Assembly: GCA_027596195.1 (NCBI GenBank)
Contig: JADGJG010000547.1
Location: forward strand, 1 to 16,789
DNA length: 16,789 nucleotides
Direction: 5' to 3'
Source of the DNA: Podochytrium sp. JEL0797
Taxonomy: Eukaryota; Chytridiomycota; Chytridiomycetes; Chytridiales; Chytriomycetaceae
Positions 8,276-16,407 of the stretch are shown one piece after another; positions within the stretch are counted from its first letter, which is position 1, and the number at the start of each line of letters is the position of its first letter. The translations under genes were made by a program, and so were the position numbers. Below the pieces are notes generated by a model. The model was not told where the DNA came from. It searched no databases and saw only the letters and a list, made by a program, of their open reading frames with translations.

Positions 8276-10003
8276 ATGGATCCACCTTCCAGCCCCAAAC
8301 GTCGCCACAGCAAAGAAGACATTCACTCGGACGGTCACTCTGACAGACTCGAAAGCATTGACCGTGTGGATGGGATGAGCGGAAACAGTCCCGGCAGCGT
8401 GGTCGAGGCTCCCATTAAGAAACCCCGTCGTGGTCGCACAAAAGCTCCAGGTGGGGCAGAGAGACGAGCCGCACAGAATCGCGAGGCGCAACGTGTGCAT
8501 AGGTGTGTATCAGTATGGGGCTTTAGTACCCGATTCAACACGCTATCTTAAAGTCCTTGACAGAGAGAAACGCCTCCAAATGTCAAAAACCTCGAGCGCA
8601 AGGTTGAAGAGCTGACAGCAATTGTTTCTGGTTGCAAGTCTTGCGCGTCGTCTTCTGAGGTTTGCCCTGGTCCTGTGATTCACCTTGTGATTTGCCAGTT
8701 TTTGATTATTCCATTAACTCAATTTATAAAGCGATATAGCAGCCCCCCACAGCCAAGGACAAAGCGAGCTCCTCCACCAGCCTACTCCATCACTTCTCGC
8801 TGACCCGTTCATTAATTCCAACGCTGTACTTCCTCCATGCCCTCGCTGCACTTCCGAACAATCAAAAGCACTCAATCTTTGTCAAGAATACACACTCTTG
8901 CGTGACAAAATCAAACAACTGGAACTCGAGCGAGACTCGTTCAAAGCTTCCGTGGCCCTTTCGACGCAATCAGCACCCACCATCCTCGCGAGTCCTTCCG
9001 GAATGGAATCATTCGGGGCGACCCCTCCGCCATCAGCATTTCCTCTCCTCTCACCAATGGAAGGGGATGTCGGCCGCTTCAACCGTTTGTCCGCGAATCC
9101 GCCGTTGAACAGTGCCGCTGTCGTGAAAAACGAGCCCGCCTTTCGAACGGCCTCTTACGCATCTTCGCACTTTTCACGCGATAGCGAGTATTCTGTTTCA
9201 CCTTGTGAGAATGAAACGGATGTCGTGACTCCTTCTTGCGAACTGTTTGGGTCTCTCGTTGGGGTGCGAGAGTATCACGTGTCCCTCAGTCAAGTGGATG
9301 ATTTGCGTGACTCCGCGTTGGTGGATGAGCTAATGGGTCTCGTTGAGGTCTGAAACCGTACCCCCGCGTAGTGCGTTTCGTCATGTCCAACCCAGATTTT
9401 TTGTCGCACAGACGTTGACCACTTGCTCGTCTCGAAAATCCATGCGGAAACACATGGTACGCGTGATTGCATTGAAGCATCAGATCCTCGACAAGTGCAC
9501 GAACCTCCTGAACCGCGCGCGTGTGATTGAAATTATTGAGGATTTCAAAGTCAACAGCGCGGCACAGCATTTTGTACGTTCAACTCGTTCTTTCTCAAAC
9601 CCCCGAACTTAAACCCCCACGAAATCAACCCCTCCAGAATTATTGGTACAAAAGCATCGTCAACCCACGCTCCACGTGCGACATCCAGCGTCAAGTCTTG
9701 AACCAGCTCCAACCCTTCAAACAGCTCTGCAAAGCGATCCCTTCCATCACACACCGACAAGACCTGATTGACCACCTCTGCCTCGAATTCGCGAACCAAT
9801 CCTTGTACACGCGGAGGACCGAGCGCGAGGAAAAGTATATCGATTTTCTTGGAATTTCAGGGCAATTGCAAGAAATGTGTCAAACGGAGGAGGATCGGCG
9901 CAAGTTGATGTTGGCAATGGAAGTTGCGCGGGAATCGAATCGCAAGTTTATTGATGAGTATTCGTTTGTGAATCGGGCAGAGAGTGATGAAGGGTCAACA
10001 TAA
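8276..10003 (+). CDS. bZIP transcription factor, Pap1/AP-1-like (gene A), spliced
   Basis: Exons inferred: 8276-8502, about 8566-8669, about 8740-9347, 9412-9573 and 9638-10003. Introns 3 and 4 are 64 nt with clean GT...CAG ends. The basic region RRAAQNREAQRVHR keeps the bZIP Asn (residue 68) and the NxxAQ pattern of fungal AP-1 factors, with His for the usual Phe. A zipper follows (VKNLERKVEELTAIV), then GCKSC and CPRC motifs and a second coil (LRDKIKQLELERD). The C-terminal half matches genes B and C, including the EDR block (EEDRRKLMLAMEVAR). The splice between basic region and zipper is awkward: the CAG at 8561-8563 gives the right helix length but a frame break, while the AG at 8564-8565 restores the frame but puts two prolines in the helix. 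The second intron has a weak donor. The gene may carry a one-base error or mutation near 8578. Confidence 0.8.
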
Positions 10004-10053
10004 CAACGTGCGTTTGTTTATTCGCCTAATTATAATTTTGGTTGATCGGAGTT

Positions 10054-10325
10054 TCATTGCAAGTCGAGAGACGCCATGCCTTGAAACAGCTCATTCTAAT
10101 AACACCTCTCACCAACTGTTCCCGAGTCTGCTCCCTCCGAAACTCACTCGCAATCATAAACTTGGTCCGATCCTCCACCGTCGCGCACATCTCACCAAGG
10201 CTGCTGTTCAAATGAATCAACTTGAACAACAGATCCTCGCGTCGAACGACTCCCAAATCCACTGACGCATCTGCCAACGCGTAAAACAGATCAAAAAACT
10301 CATCGACAAGGGGACCCGCTGTCTC
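10054..10325 (-). pseudogene. C-terminal fragment of a bZIP gene, B-like
   Basis: From ETAGPLVDEFF to the stop at 10056-10054 the fragment follows gene B's last 85 codons closely (for example VVRREDLLFKLIHL and TVEDRTKFMIASE). No basic region or zipper precedes it. At the place of B's 62-nt last intron it has only 17 nt, 10096-10112, still beginning GT and ending AG. Removing them gives the same last exon, NELFQG...LQ. It ends 51 bp from the convergent stop of gene A. Confidence 0.85.
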
Positions 10326-10335
10326 AGAATTCCAT

Positions 10336-10739
10336 GGGGCAATCTAGAAAGTGGCCCATTCAGAGAGGGAAGATGGGTGAGAAGCGCGTAAGCCTCGTTG
10401 GGATGCATTGGGTTTCGGGTAGTTGATTTTGTTGGGGTCAAGTCAAAACGCCGAATGGAAACGCCAAAATGCTCTCTTCACCCGATTTTGGCACGATTTA
10501 AGTACACTTAAAATTAAGACTGCCGATCTGAAGCAGAAGAGAGAGCTGCTGGTGTGGCAACTTGGAGATGGGAGACGAGGATGGAGTGCGGATTTGGTCG
10601 CATCAGCTGATTGCGGCGGCATTTTTCTTCGCCACCGGTTCAATTATTTTGCCAGAGTTAAACCAAAGTTTTTTCTTCATCCACATGCTCACAGAAATCT
10701 ATGATGCTCCTGTGGAATTCATCATATAAGCAAAATCAT
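10336..10739. other. Stretch without a supported gene
   Basis: Open frames here are short and overlapping, with no domain or repeat that I recognise. A plus-strand frame with LKQKRELLVWQLGDGRRG is the most protein-like piece but has no support. This is probably decayed sequence between duplicated units. Confidence 0.5.
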
Positions 10740-10892
10740 TCAGGTTCGGAAGAGTCGACGGCGAAATGTAACCCAGGCAACAGTCGAAAGCGAGACAACC
10801 ACAAAAATAAAACGCGTCGAAAAAGTCTCTACCCCCGCTCTCAGTGTAACTAAAACACATACTGCGCTGACGAACAACGTCCCCGCAAGCAT
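10740..10892 (-). CDS. Possible small membrane protein or membrane-protein remnant
   Basis: The open frame from ATG 10892 gives about 50 aa with two hydrophobic segments (MLAGTLFVSAVCVLVTL and FIFVVVSLSTVAWVTF), a short polar linker and an Arg-rich tail. The frame stays open further upstream without ATG. It could be the end of a lost membrane protein. No family recognised. Confidence 0.3.
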   Translation of the reverse strand: MLAGTLFVSAVCVLVTLRAGVETFSTRFIFVVVSLSTVAWVTFRRRLFRT

Positions 10893-10966
10893 AATGGCGC
10901 GTTCAGCTAGAGCAGAGAATATAGGATTCAGCCCAAAACTGGTTTGAATTTGACTCGGATTTGACC

Positions 10967-11366
10967 CACATCGAAAAAATTTCACAACAAATGCATCTGA
11001 CCGGCTTTGTCGGCGTCGAACTGCTTCATGAACACCAAGAGCGCGAGGGTGTCGAGGCCTTGAAGCAGGCGTATGCAATGCTAGTGGGCGAGAGGTCGAT
11101 GGACCACCAAACCATTTGGCACTGTGTCATGGAATCCCAAGTATGCCGAAATGAATGGGACTATTTATGAGGTTCAAGGGCCCGCGGCTCCAAATGCTGA
11201 TGCTGAAGTGGCCAAGCGGATTATTCGCCTCTTGGTGGGGGGTAGAGAGGAGGCTGTTGTTGCGAAAAAGGGGAATGTCACGCGTGTCATGTTGAAGGAG
11301 GAGCGTTGGAATTGGGAAAAAATCGAGAACGACTATGCGGCTGAAAGAATGGCTGCAGGGGAATGA
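10967..11366 (+). pseudogene. Unrecognised protein remnant in two frames
   Basis: The first frame reads LTGFVGVELLHEHQEREG and then VEALKQAYAMLVGERSMD. A second frame from about 11103 reads WNPKYAEMNGTIYEVQ, AEVAKRIIRLLVGGREEAVV, and ends WNWEKIENDYAAERMAAGE at TGA 11364-11366. The AKRIIRLLxGGREEAVV pattern faintly resembles the C-terminal part of some short-chain dehydrogenases, but no nucleotide-binding motif is present. One frame change or an unseen intron is needed near 11105-11125. It may be a truncated gene. Confidence 0.4.
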
Positions 11367-11367
11367 C

Positions 11368-11399
11368 GTGAATAAATCGAATTTATCGGCTCGTGAACC
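11368..11399. repeat. Dispersed repeat with AT-rich dyad, copy 1
   Basis: 32 bp with 29 matches to 13342-13373. It contains ATAAAT-CGA-ATTTAT, a 6-bp inverted repeat at 11372-11386. It lies about 160-190 bp beyond the stop of gene B. Confidence 0.7.
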
Positions 11400-11558
11400 T
11401 CCATCCAGAGCTCTCACAGTAATGTCGCCCAATGAATCCTGAAAGTCCCAGAAATGGAATATAAAACCATATTGAAATAAGGGCATGAAGGGTCAACATC
11501 ACAGTGCGCGCGTTTTGTGTTTATTTCGACTAATTATAATTCTGGTAGATAGGTTTTT

Positions 11559-12949
11559 TCATTGCAAGTTGAGAGACGCGACGCCTTGAAACAGTTCGTT
11601 CTGCAAACAAGAAACAAAATCAGAGCGCGCATCACAACAAGTCCCAAGGAAAACACACTCACCAACTGTTCCCTCGTCTGCTCCCTCCCAATCTCGCTCG
11701 CAATCATAAACTTGGTCCGATCCTCCACTGTTGTGCACATCTCGCCCAAACTACTCGACAAATGAATCAACTTGAACAAGAGGTCCTCGCGCCGAACGAC
11801 GCCCGAATCCACCGCCGTATCTTCCAACGCGTAAAACAGGTCAAAGAATTCATCGATGAGAGGGCCTGCGGTCTCCAACGACTTGATGTCTTTGATGGCT
11901 GCGCGGAATAGGGTTTCGTGCCGCGCGGCTTGGGATGCGGGACGACGTTTCGGTTTCCATCCATTCAAGTGGTTCCAGCTCGATGTGATGGAGTGAATGT
12001 AGCTCACGTGGACCTTGTTACGCTCTTGGAGCAATGAGCACGCTTCGAGCAGTTTTTGGCGGTCCAGGATGCCACACATGTCGAGGACTTTGGAACCAAT
12101 CAGTCCAGATTGAAGCATGAGTTTTCGGAGCTGCTTGCGATCTGAACATCTCGAATGGGCCTGCGAGAAAACCAATTTGAGTGCGCTGAAGGGATGTAGC
12201 AGGGATGAAAGGATCAATTCACCTCACAGGCTTCAAACAGCTGATCCACTAATTCAATTCCTTCTTTCGTCTGTAATGAGCCTAGCGACTTCAAAACAAT
12301 TCGCGCCGATTCAACCTCCATGGGACCGAACAGGTCCGTTGCGGAAACGAACGCGTTCGGGTCCGGCACGATATTCTGATTCATGGACGGATTCATCATC
12401 AAGGGGTTCAGAAGATCCATCCAATCGTTGTCGAGATCCATCGACTCGAGGGGCGAGGGTGTGGCTTGTGGGGCTGGCGGGATCAACTCAAAAAGCGATG
12501 GAGGAGTAGGTTGGACTGGCAGTTGATTCGAGACAGCAGCCAGTTGAGCTTCGAGACGATCCGCTTTCGCATTCGTCGTTGCGCAATGAGGACATTCGCT
12601 GGTGGATGCGAGTTGGGACTGGAGCGTGGACACTTGCGACTCCAACTGGGTGATTTTGTCTTCGAGTGATTTGAGGTAGGCTGCTTTTCTCTCCCTGAGA
12701 GCTCGTTGGGCTTCTCGCAGTTGGCCTTGGCGCCTGGAGAAAGTAAGCCACGTCACACGGGAATTAGTGATCACTAATTAACTGAAGAGGTATTTACACT
12801 GTGACGGGCTGTGCCGTAGTCTTCCGGCGTCCTCTGCCACTCTTGGGGTTGTATGTGTGAGAAGTGTCGGGATGGTTTCCGATGGGAGACGGCGTGGAAT
12901 CCGAGTGATCGTGGGGAGACCCGTTGTTGCCTTCGAACATAGCTACCAT
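11559..12949 (-). CDS. bZIP-family protein with altered DNA-contact residue (gene B)
   Basis: Four exons: 12949-12798, 12733-12223, 12160-11663 and 11600-11559. Introns are 64, 62 and 62 nt with GT-AG ends (donors GTAAAT, GTGAAT, GTGAGT). The spliced length is 1203 nt, 400 aa. An N-terminal Ser/Pro/His-rich segment leads to SGRGRRKTTAQP, then RQGQLREAQRALRERKAAYL. The bZIP Asn is Leu56 and the usual Phe is Leu63. A leucine zipper (LKSLEDKITQLESQVSTL) is followed by CPHC, another coil, a Pro-rich acidic region (ESMDLDNDWMDLL, activation-like) and a long helical C-terminal domain with KVLDMCGILDRQKL, EDLLFKLIHL and VEDRTKFMIASEIGRE. The acidic segment argues that it still acts in transcription. 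Loss of the Asn suggests changed or no DNA contact alone, perhaps as a dimer partner; that is inference. Confidence 0.9.
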
Positions 12950-13081
12950 CTAGAAAGGACTTCACTTCAGACAAGTCGTACATGCAGGAAGGGAACCAGA
13001 AGTGAGATGGAAACCTCGTCTGAAAGTGGAAACTCAGATTTGAAATGAGACGGAATTAAAAACGAGAAAGAAAATATTTAT
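12950..13081. promoter_or_regulatory. Short gap between gene B and a divergent F-box-like remnant
   Basis: The gap of about 130 bp separates the B start (minus) from the plus-strand remnant at 13082. It resembles the gap between gene C and the broken LRR gene at 15195-15328 in size and layout, so it may once have been a shared promoter. No specific site is evident. Confidence 0.35.
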
Positions 13082-13222
13082 ATACTCTGCTTCCATCGAG
13101 GAATATTTGTTGCGCGCCGATTCTCCGCTGGCTTTGGCGAAGCTTAACTTGCAACTCAAGGGACTCGCCATCTATTTCTCGGAGGAGGAGAAGTCAGATA
13201 TATTTTTCACTGTCAGGATGAA
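13082..13222 (+). pseudogene. F-box-like N-terminal remnant of an LRR gene (tentative)
   Basis: A plus-strand frame reads YSASIEEYLLRADSPLALAK, then LNLQLKGLAIYFSEEEKSD, and stops soon after. The SPLALAKLNLQ piece resembles ATFAFAKLNLQ and ATPSFARLNLL at the end of the F-box in the two LRR paralogues. Its divergent position next to gene B mirrors the LRR gene next to gene C. There is no ATG in a good place and no repeats follow. Confidence 0.4.
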
Positions 13223-13711
13223 AAGGAAGAGCAAGAATTGAGGCCCCAATCTTTGACGAAAAGCTCCGGCGCATTCCTGGGCAGGAGTGAAATGGGTGTG
13301 GTGTCCTATCCTTCAATGAATCAAGCGGGAAGGAAGTGGATGTGAATATATCGAATATATCGGCTCGTGATCCATCGCGAGCCCGGTAAATCAACTATAC
13401 TTTGGGTTTTTGTGAAATCGACCTTCCACTACGTCAGTGCCGCCTTTGCCACACAACTGTCAGGCCACTCCTGAAATTTTTTTAAGAAAGAGAATCTCTG
13501 AGGTGTAAGAGGAGAGGGATGGGTCGTTGATGGGTTGGAAGAATTGGAATCCGCTGCTGGATATAACTACGAGTTGATTCAGTCGGCAGCCCGGTCCGCT
13601 GGGGCGAGATCCATTCATTCAGATCACTTGCGTGCTGTCTACGGCGCAAAGTTTCATTCCTGCTCACTGCGCTCGAATAAATTGACAATCAAACGTACAG
13701 ACGTGTCGGTC
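13223..13711. other. Stretch without a supported gene
   Basis: A plus frame from about 13535 (MEELESAAGYNYELIQSAAR) stays open into the 3' region of gene C, but matches nothing I recognise and lacks neighbours that would support it. The stretch also holds the second copy of the dispersed dyad repeat. Probably decayed intergenic sequence. Confidence 0.45.
13342..13373. repeat. Dispersed repeat with AT-rich dyad, copy 2
   Basis: Matches 11368-11399 at 29 of 32 positions. The inverted repeat here is ATATAT-CGA-ATATAT (13346-13360). The two substitutions inside it fall at paired positions of the dyad, so symmetry is kept. Confidence 0.7.
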
Positions 13712-13729
13712 CAAGGGCATATGCCCTTG
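13712..13729. repeat. 18-bp perfect palindrome followed by a T run
   Basis: CAAGGGCATATGCCCTTG is fully self-complementary and is followed by GC and seven or more T on the plus strand. It lies 23 bp past the stop of gene C, within its probable 3' untranslated region. Confidence 0.8.
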
Positions 13730-13751
13730 CGTTTTTTTAATGCAATAGTTC

Positions 13752-15194
13752 TCACTCAAAATTCATCAACGTCACTCCATCAAACATGTCCTTCTGCAAA
13801 AAAAACATCTATAAGCAATTCCGAAACTCTGGAAAAATCTATGAATTCTCAACTCACAAGCGGCATTCGATTCCGTTCGCGTCCAATTTCACTCGCAATC
13901 ATGAGCCTTGTCCTATCTTCGACACTCGTGCACATTTGTCCAAGACTGCCAGACAGATGAATCATTCTGAACAAGAGATCCTCAGGTCGTTTGCCATTCG
14001 ACGCATCCGGGCCACTGACACTCTGCGCATCGTCTTTGAGAAGTGCAAACAAGTCACACAGTTCGTCCACGATATGTTCGGATCCTTGAAGCGACGGGAT
14101 GGATTTAACAGCCCTTCGAAATTCGGATTCCTGGTTCACACGATCACCGCCGCGTTCAACACGCTTCGAAGGCTGCAAAACACGCCGCGCATTGTCCGGA
14201 CTGCCCGCGGGAGGAGGCGGGGACGCCATGGAGTGCAAATAACTCGAATGCACCTTGTTGCGTTCTTGCAGCAACGAAAAAGTTTCAATAAGTTTCTGGC
14301 GATCGAGGATTCCACAGAGGTCGAGCACTTTGGTTGCGAGGGATCGCGTTTCGAGCATTTGGGTTCGTAGGATGTGGCGATCGGTGCATCGCGATTGTGC
14401 CTGTGAAACGGGGATCGGGCTTTCAGTTCGCTACGTAATCGCATGGCCGTGGCTGAAGCAGTTCCTCACCTCACAGAGATCAAACAGTTGATTAATCAGT
14501 TCACGCGCTTCGCCTGATTGAAGAGAAGCAATTTCACTGATTGTGATGCGCGCAAACGCGTATTCGGTCGGTCCAAACAAGTCCGCCGACGCAACAAACT
14601 GATTTGGTTCCCGTACACTCGCTGGATCAACGTTCGGAGGACCCAGGGGAGTAAACACGTCCATCCAATCGTTGTCGAAGTCGGGAATAGACGTGAGGGG
14701 AGATGGTGTGGATTGGAGGATTGGATTCCATTGCATTGTGGAAGGAGGAGGTTGCTTCTCGAGTTGGCGGTTGCAGATGGCCGAGAGTTGGTGTTGAAGT
14801 TGAGTCACTTGGTTTTGGGCAAGCGAAGCTTTTGCATTCGCTGCGGCGCAGTTCGGGCATGCTTCGGTTGTGATTGGAGATTGGAGGTTGGAGATGTGGG
14901 ATATCGTGGATCGAGTTGCGAGTTCTGCTTCGAGAAACTTGACTTTGTCTTCCAGGGACTTGAGATAGGCGGCTTTGCGGTCTCGCAGGGCTCGCTGGGC
15001 GTCCCTGAGCTGTCCAGCGCGCCTGGAATGATTCAGTGATGAGCAATCAAACGCACTCCACACTCAACAACTCACACTGAGACTGGCTGTGAAGTGGTCT
15101 TCCGCCTTCCTCGTCCGCTGTTGGGGTTGTACGTGTGTGCGGTTCTGCTTGAGTGAAGTGCCGAGGATGGATCGGATTGGCTGGATTCGCTCAT
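13752..15194 (-). CDS. bZIP-family protein with altered DNA-contact residue (gene C)
   Basis: Four exons: 15194-15076, 15022-14470, 14400-13858 and 13793-13752. Introns are 53, 69 and 64 nt (donors GTGAGT, GTGAGG, GTGAGT). The spliced length is 1257 nt, 418 aa. Intron phases and the 42-nt last exon are the same as in gene B. Exon 1 gives a Ser-rich start and SGRGRRKTTSQP. Exon 2 opens the basic region RAGQLRDAQRALRDRKAAYL, with Leu45 in place of the bZIP Asn and Leu52 for Phe. A zipper (LKSLEDKVKFLEAELA), a CPNC motif, a second coil, and an acidic segment (SIPDFDNDWMDVF) follow. The helical C-terminal domain has KVLDLCGILDRQKLIE, EDLLFRMIHL and VEDRTRLMIASEIGRE. The reading frame is clean throughout, so the gene looks functional. 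An F-box/LRR copy starts divergently upstream. Confidence 0.92.
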
Positions 15195-15328
15195 GGACCT
15201 CTGGGAACGAAGCAGGGGAGAGAGTGTGGGGTGGAGAGTGGGTGATCAGCATGGAATCGAAGTGAAACACAAGGAGTTGAAGCGAAACCTCGTTGGGCAT
15301 TTGCAATCTCTCTCTTTTTTTTTATAAT
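15195..15328. promoter_or_regulatory. Shared divergent promoter region, gene C and LRR copy
   Basis: The gap of about 130 bp lies between C (minus) and the first codons of the F-box frame (plus). It holds a T-run at 15314-15322 just before the plus-strand frame. Both genes must draw regulatory sites from here or from each other's coding sequence. Confidence 0.4.
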
Positions 15329-16309
15329 GTGTTTTACGTAAAATCGGAACTCTGCGAACTGATCCTCTCATGGATCCCACCCACCCAAGTGCTCCCTCTT
15401 TCAACCGTTTGCCGCGTGTTTCGCTCGTGCATCGCAACCCCGTCGTTTGCGAGACTTAATCTGCTTTTCGTGGATCGACCCTCCTTTCCCCTTCGATCAA
15501 CGAATACGAAGATCTCTACTGGATCAACGGGTCACCAACCTACCAGCGCGCCTTCGTGTCGCTGTTTATGAGTTCCGTTGTGACGGTTGATTGGCACGCC
15601 GAACGCGCGATTCGATACCATCCTTTCCCTCTCCACATCTGCCTACTCACAACCCTCAAAAGAGTCTCCATCGTCCTCTGCCACATGTTGGATACACTCC
15701 CACCCGAAATCGGGTTGCTCGTGAACTTGAACGAACTCAACCTGTCAAAAAATTGATTGTCGGGGTCCGAAACTCGAAATACTCAATCTCGAAGACAATC
15801 GATTGTCGGGGGGGATACCGAGGGAATTGTGTGGGTTGGTGAAATTGCGGGTGCTTAAGCTTGCAAGAAATAACCTCTGCGGGCCGATTCGGGATGAAAT
15901 TGGGAACCTTCAACAGCTCGAGGACTTGTTGATTGGCAACAACTTTGAACTGGACGGTCGGATCCCCCCCGCCATTGGAAAACTCGCTCACCTCCGCATC
16001 CTCGACGCATCCTCGTGCCGTCTCTGTGGGGCGATTCCTTCACAAATTGGCAACTTGGCGAACCTCGAGTCTCTGAACTTGGAAGACAACGAGTTGAGCG
16101 GGAATGTCCCGCGGGCGCTGTTGGGACTCGAGAATCTGCAGTGTTGCCGGTTGGAAGGAAACAGGGTGTTGGTGTGTGATTTTAAAGTTCCTGGGTTGGT
16201 GTTGGGGAGGAAGTGGGTGTTGGATGGGGTTTTTTGGAGTGTTCGCGGGGTGATTCTGGGGGGATTGGTGATTTCGTTTCTCTGTTCTTTGATTGTGGGA
16301 CATAATTAA
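15329..16309 (+). pseudogene. Broken F-box/LRR gene with C-terminal membrane segment
   Basis: An F-box-like frame (SELCELILSWIPPTQVLPLS, then VFRSCIATPSFARLNLL) has no ATG in frame, so the start is lost or unseen. Sense then moves to the next frame between about 15470 and 15510, giving SPTYQRAFVSLFMSS, which matches APQSYQRAFAS of the intact paralogue. It continues through LRRs to an in-frame TGA at 15754-15756. The original frame resumes with KLEILNLEDNRLSGGIPREL and four further repeats to TAA 16307-16309. At least two breaks and a likely loss of part of a repeat are needed. The last 30 residues contain a hydrophobic helix (VRGVILGGLVISFLCSLIV, about 16241-16297), absent from the copy at 7154-8083. 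An intron near 15757 could rescue one break but not the missing start. Confidence 0.8.
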
Positions 16310-16407
16310 TAATATTCTCATCTCGTTAACACTCTTTTATATTAAAAACGAGGAGAGTAAAAGATGCGTTTTTTTTTATGGAATACAAAAAATACAAAAA
16401 TCCCCAA

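Noticed and set aside
8058..8378. Separate plus-strand gene between the LRR gene and gene A
   Set aside because: It overlaps the start of gene A in another frame and has no ATG or recognised motif.
13712..13740. Intrinsic (rho-independent) terminator
   Set aside because: The hairpin has no loop, the genes are spliced and so eukaryotic, and the T run lies on the strand opposite to gene C.
14518..15039. Long plus-strand frame across gene C
   Set aside because: It is antisense to the bZIP exon, which has a strong motif, consistent splice sites and a paralogue.
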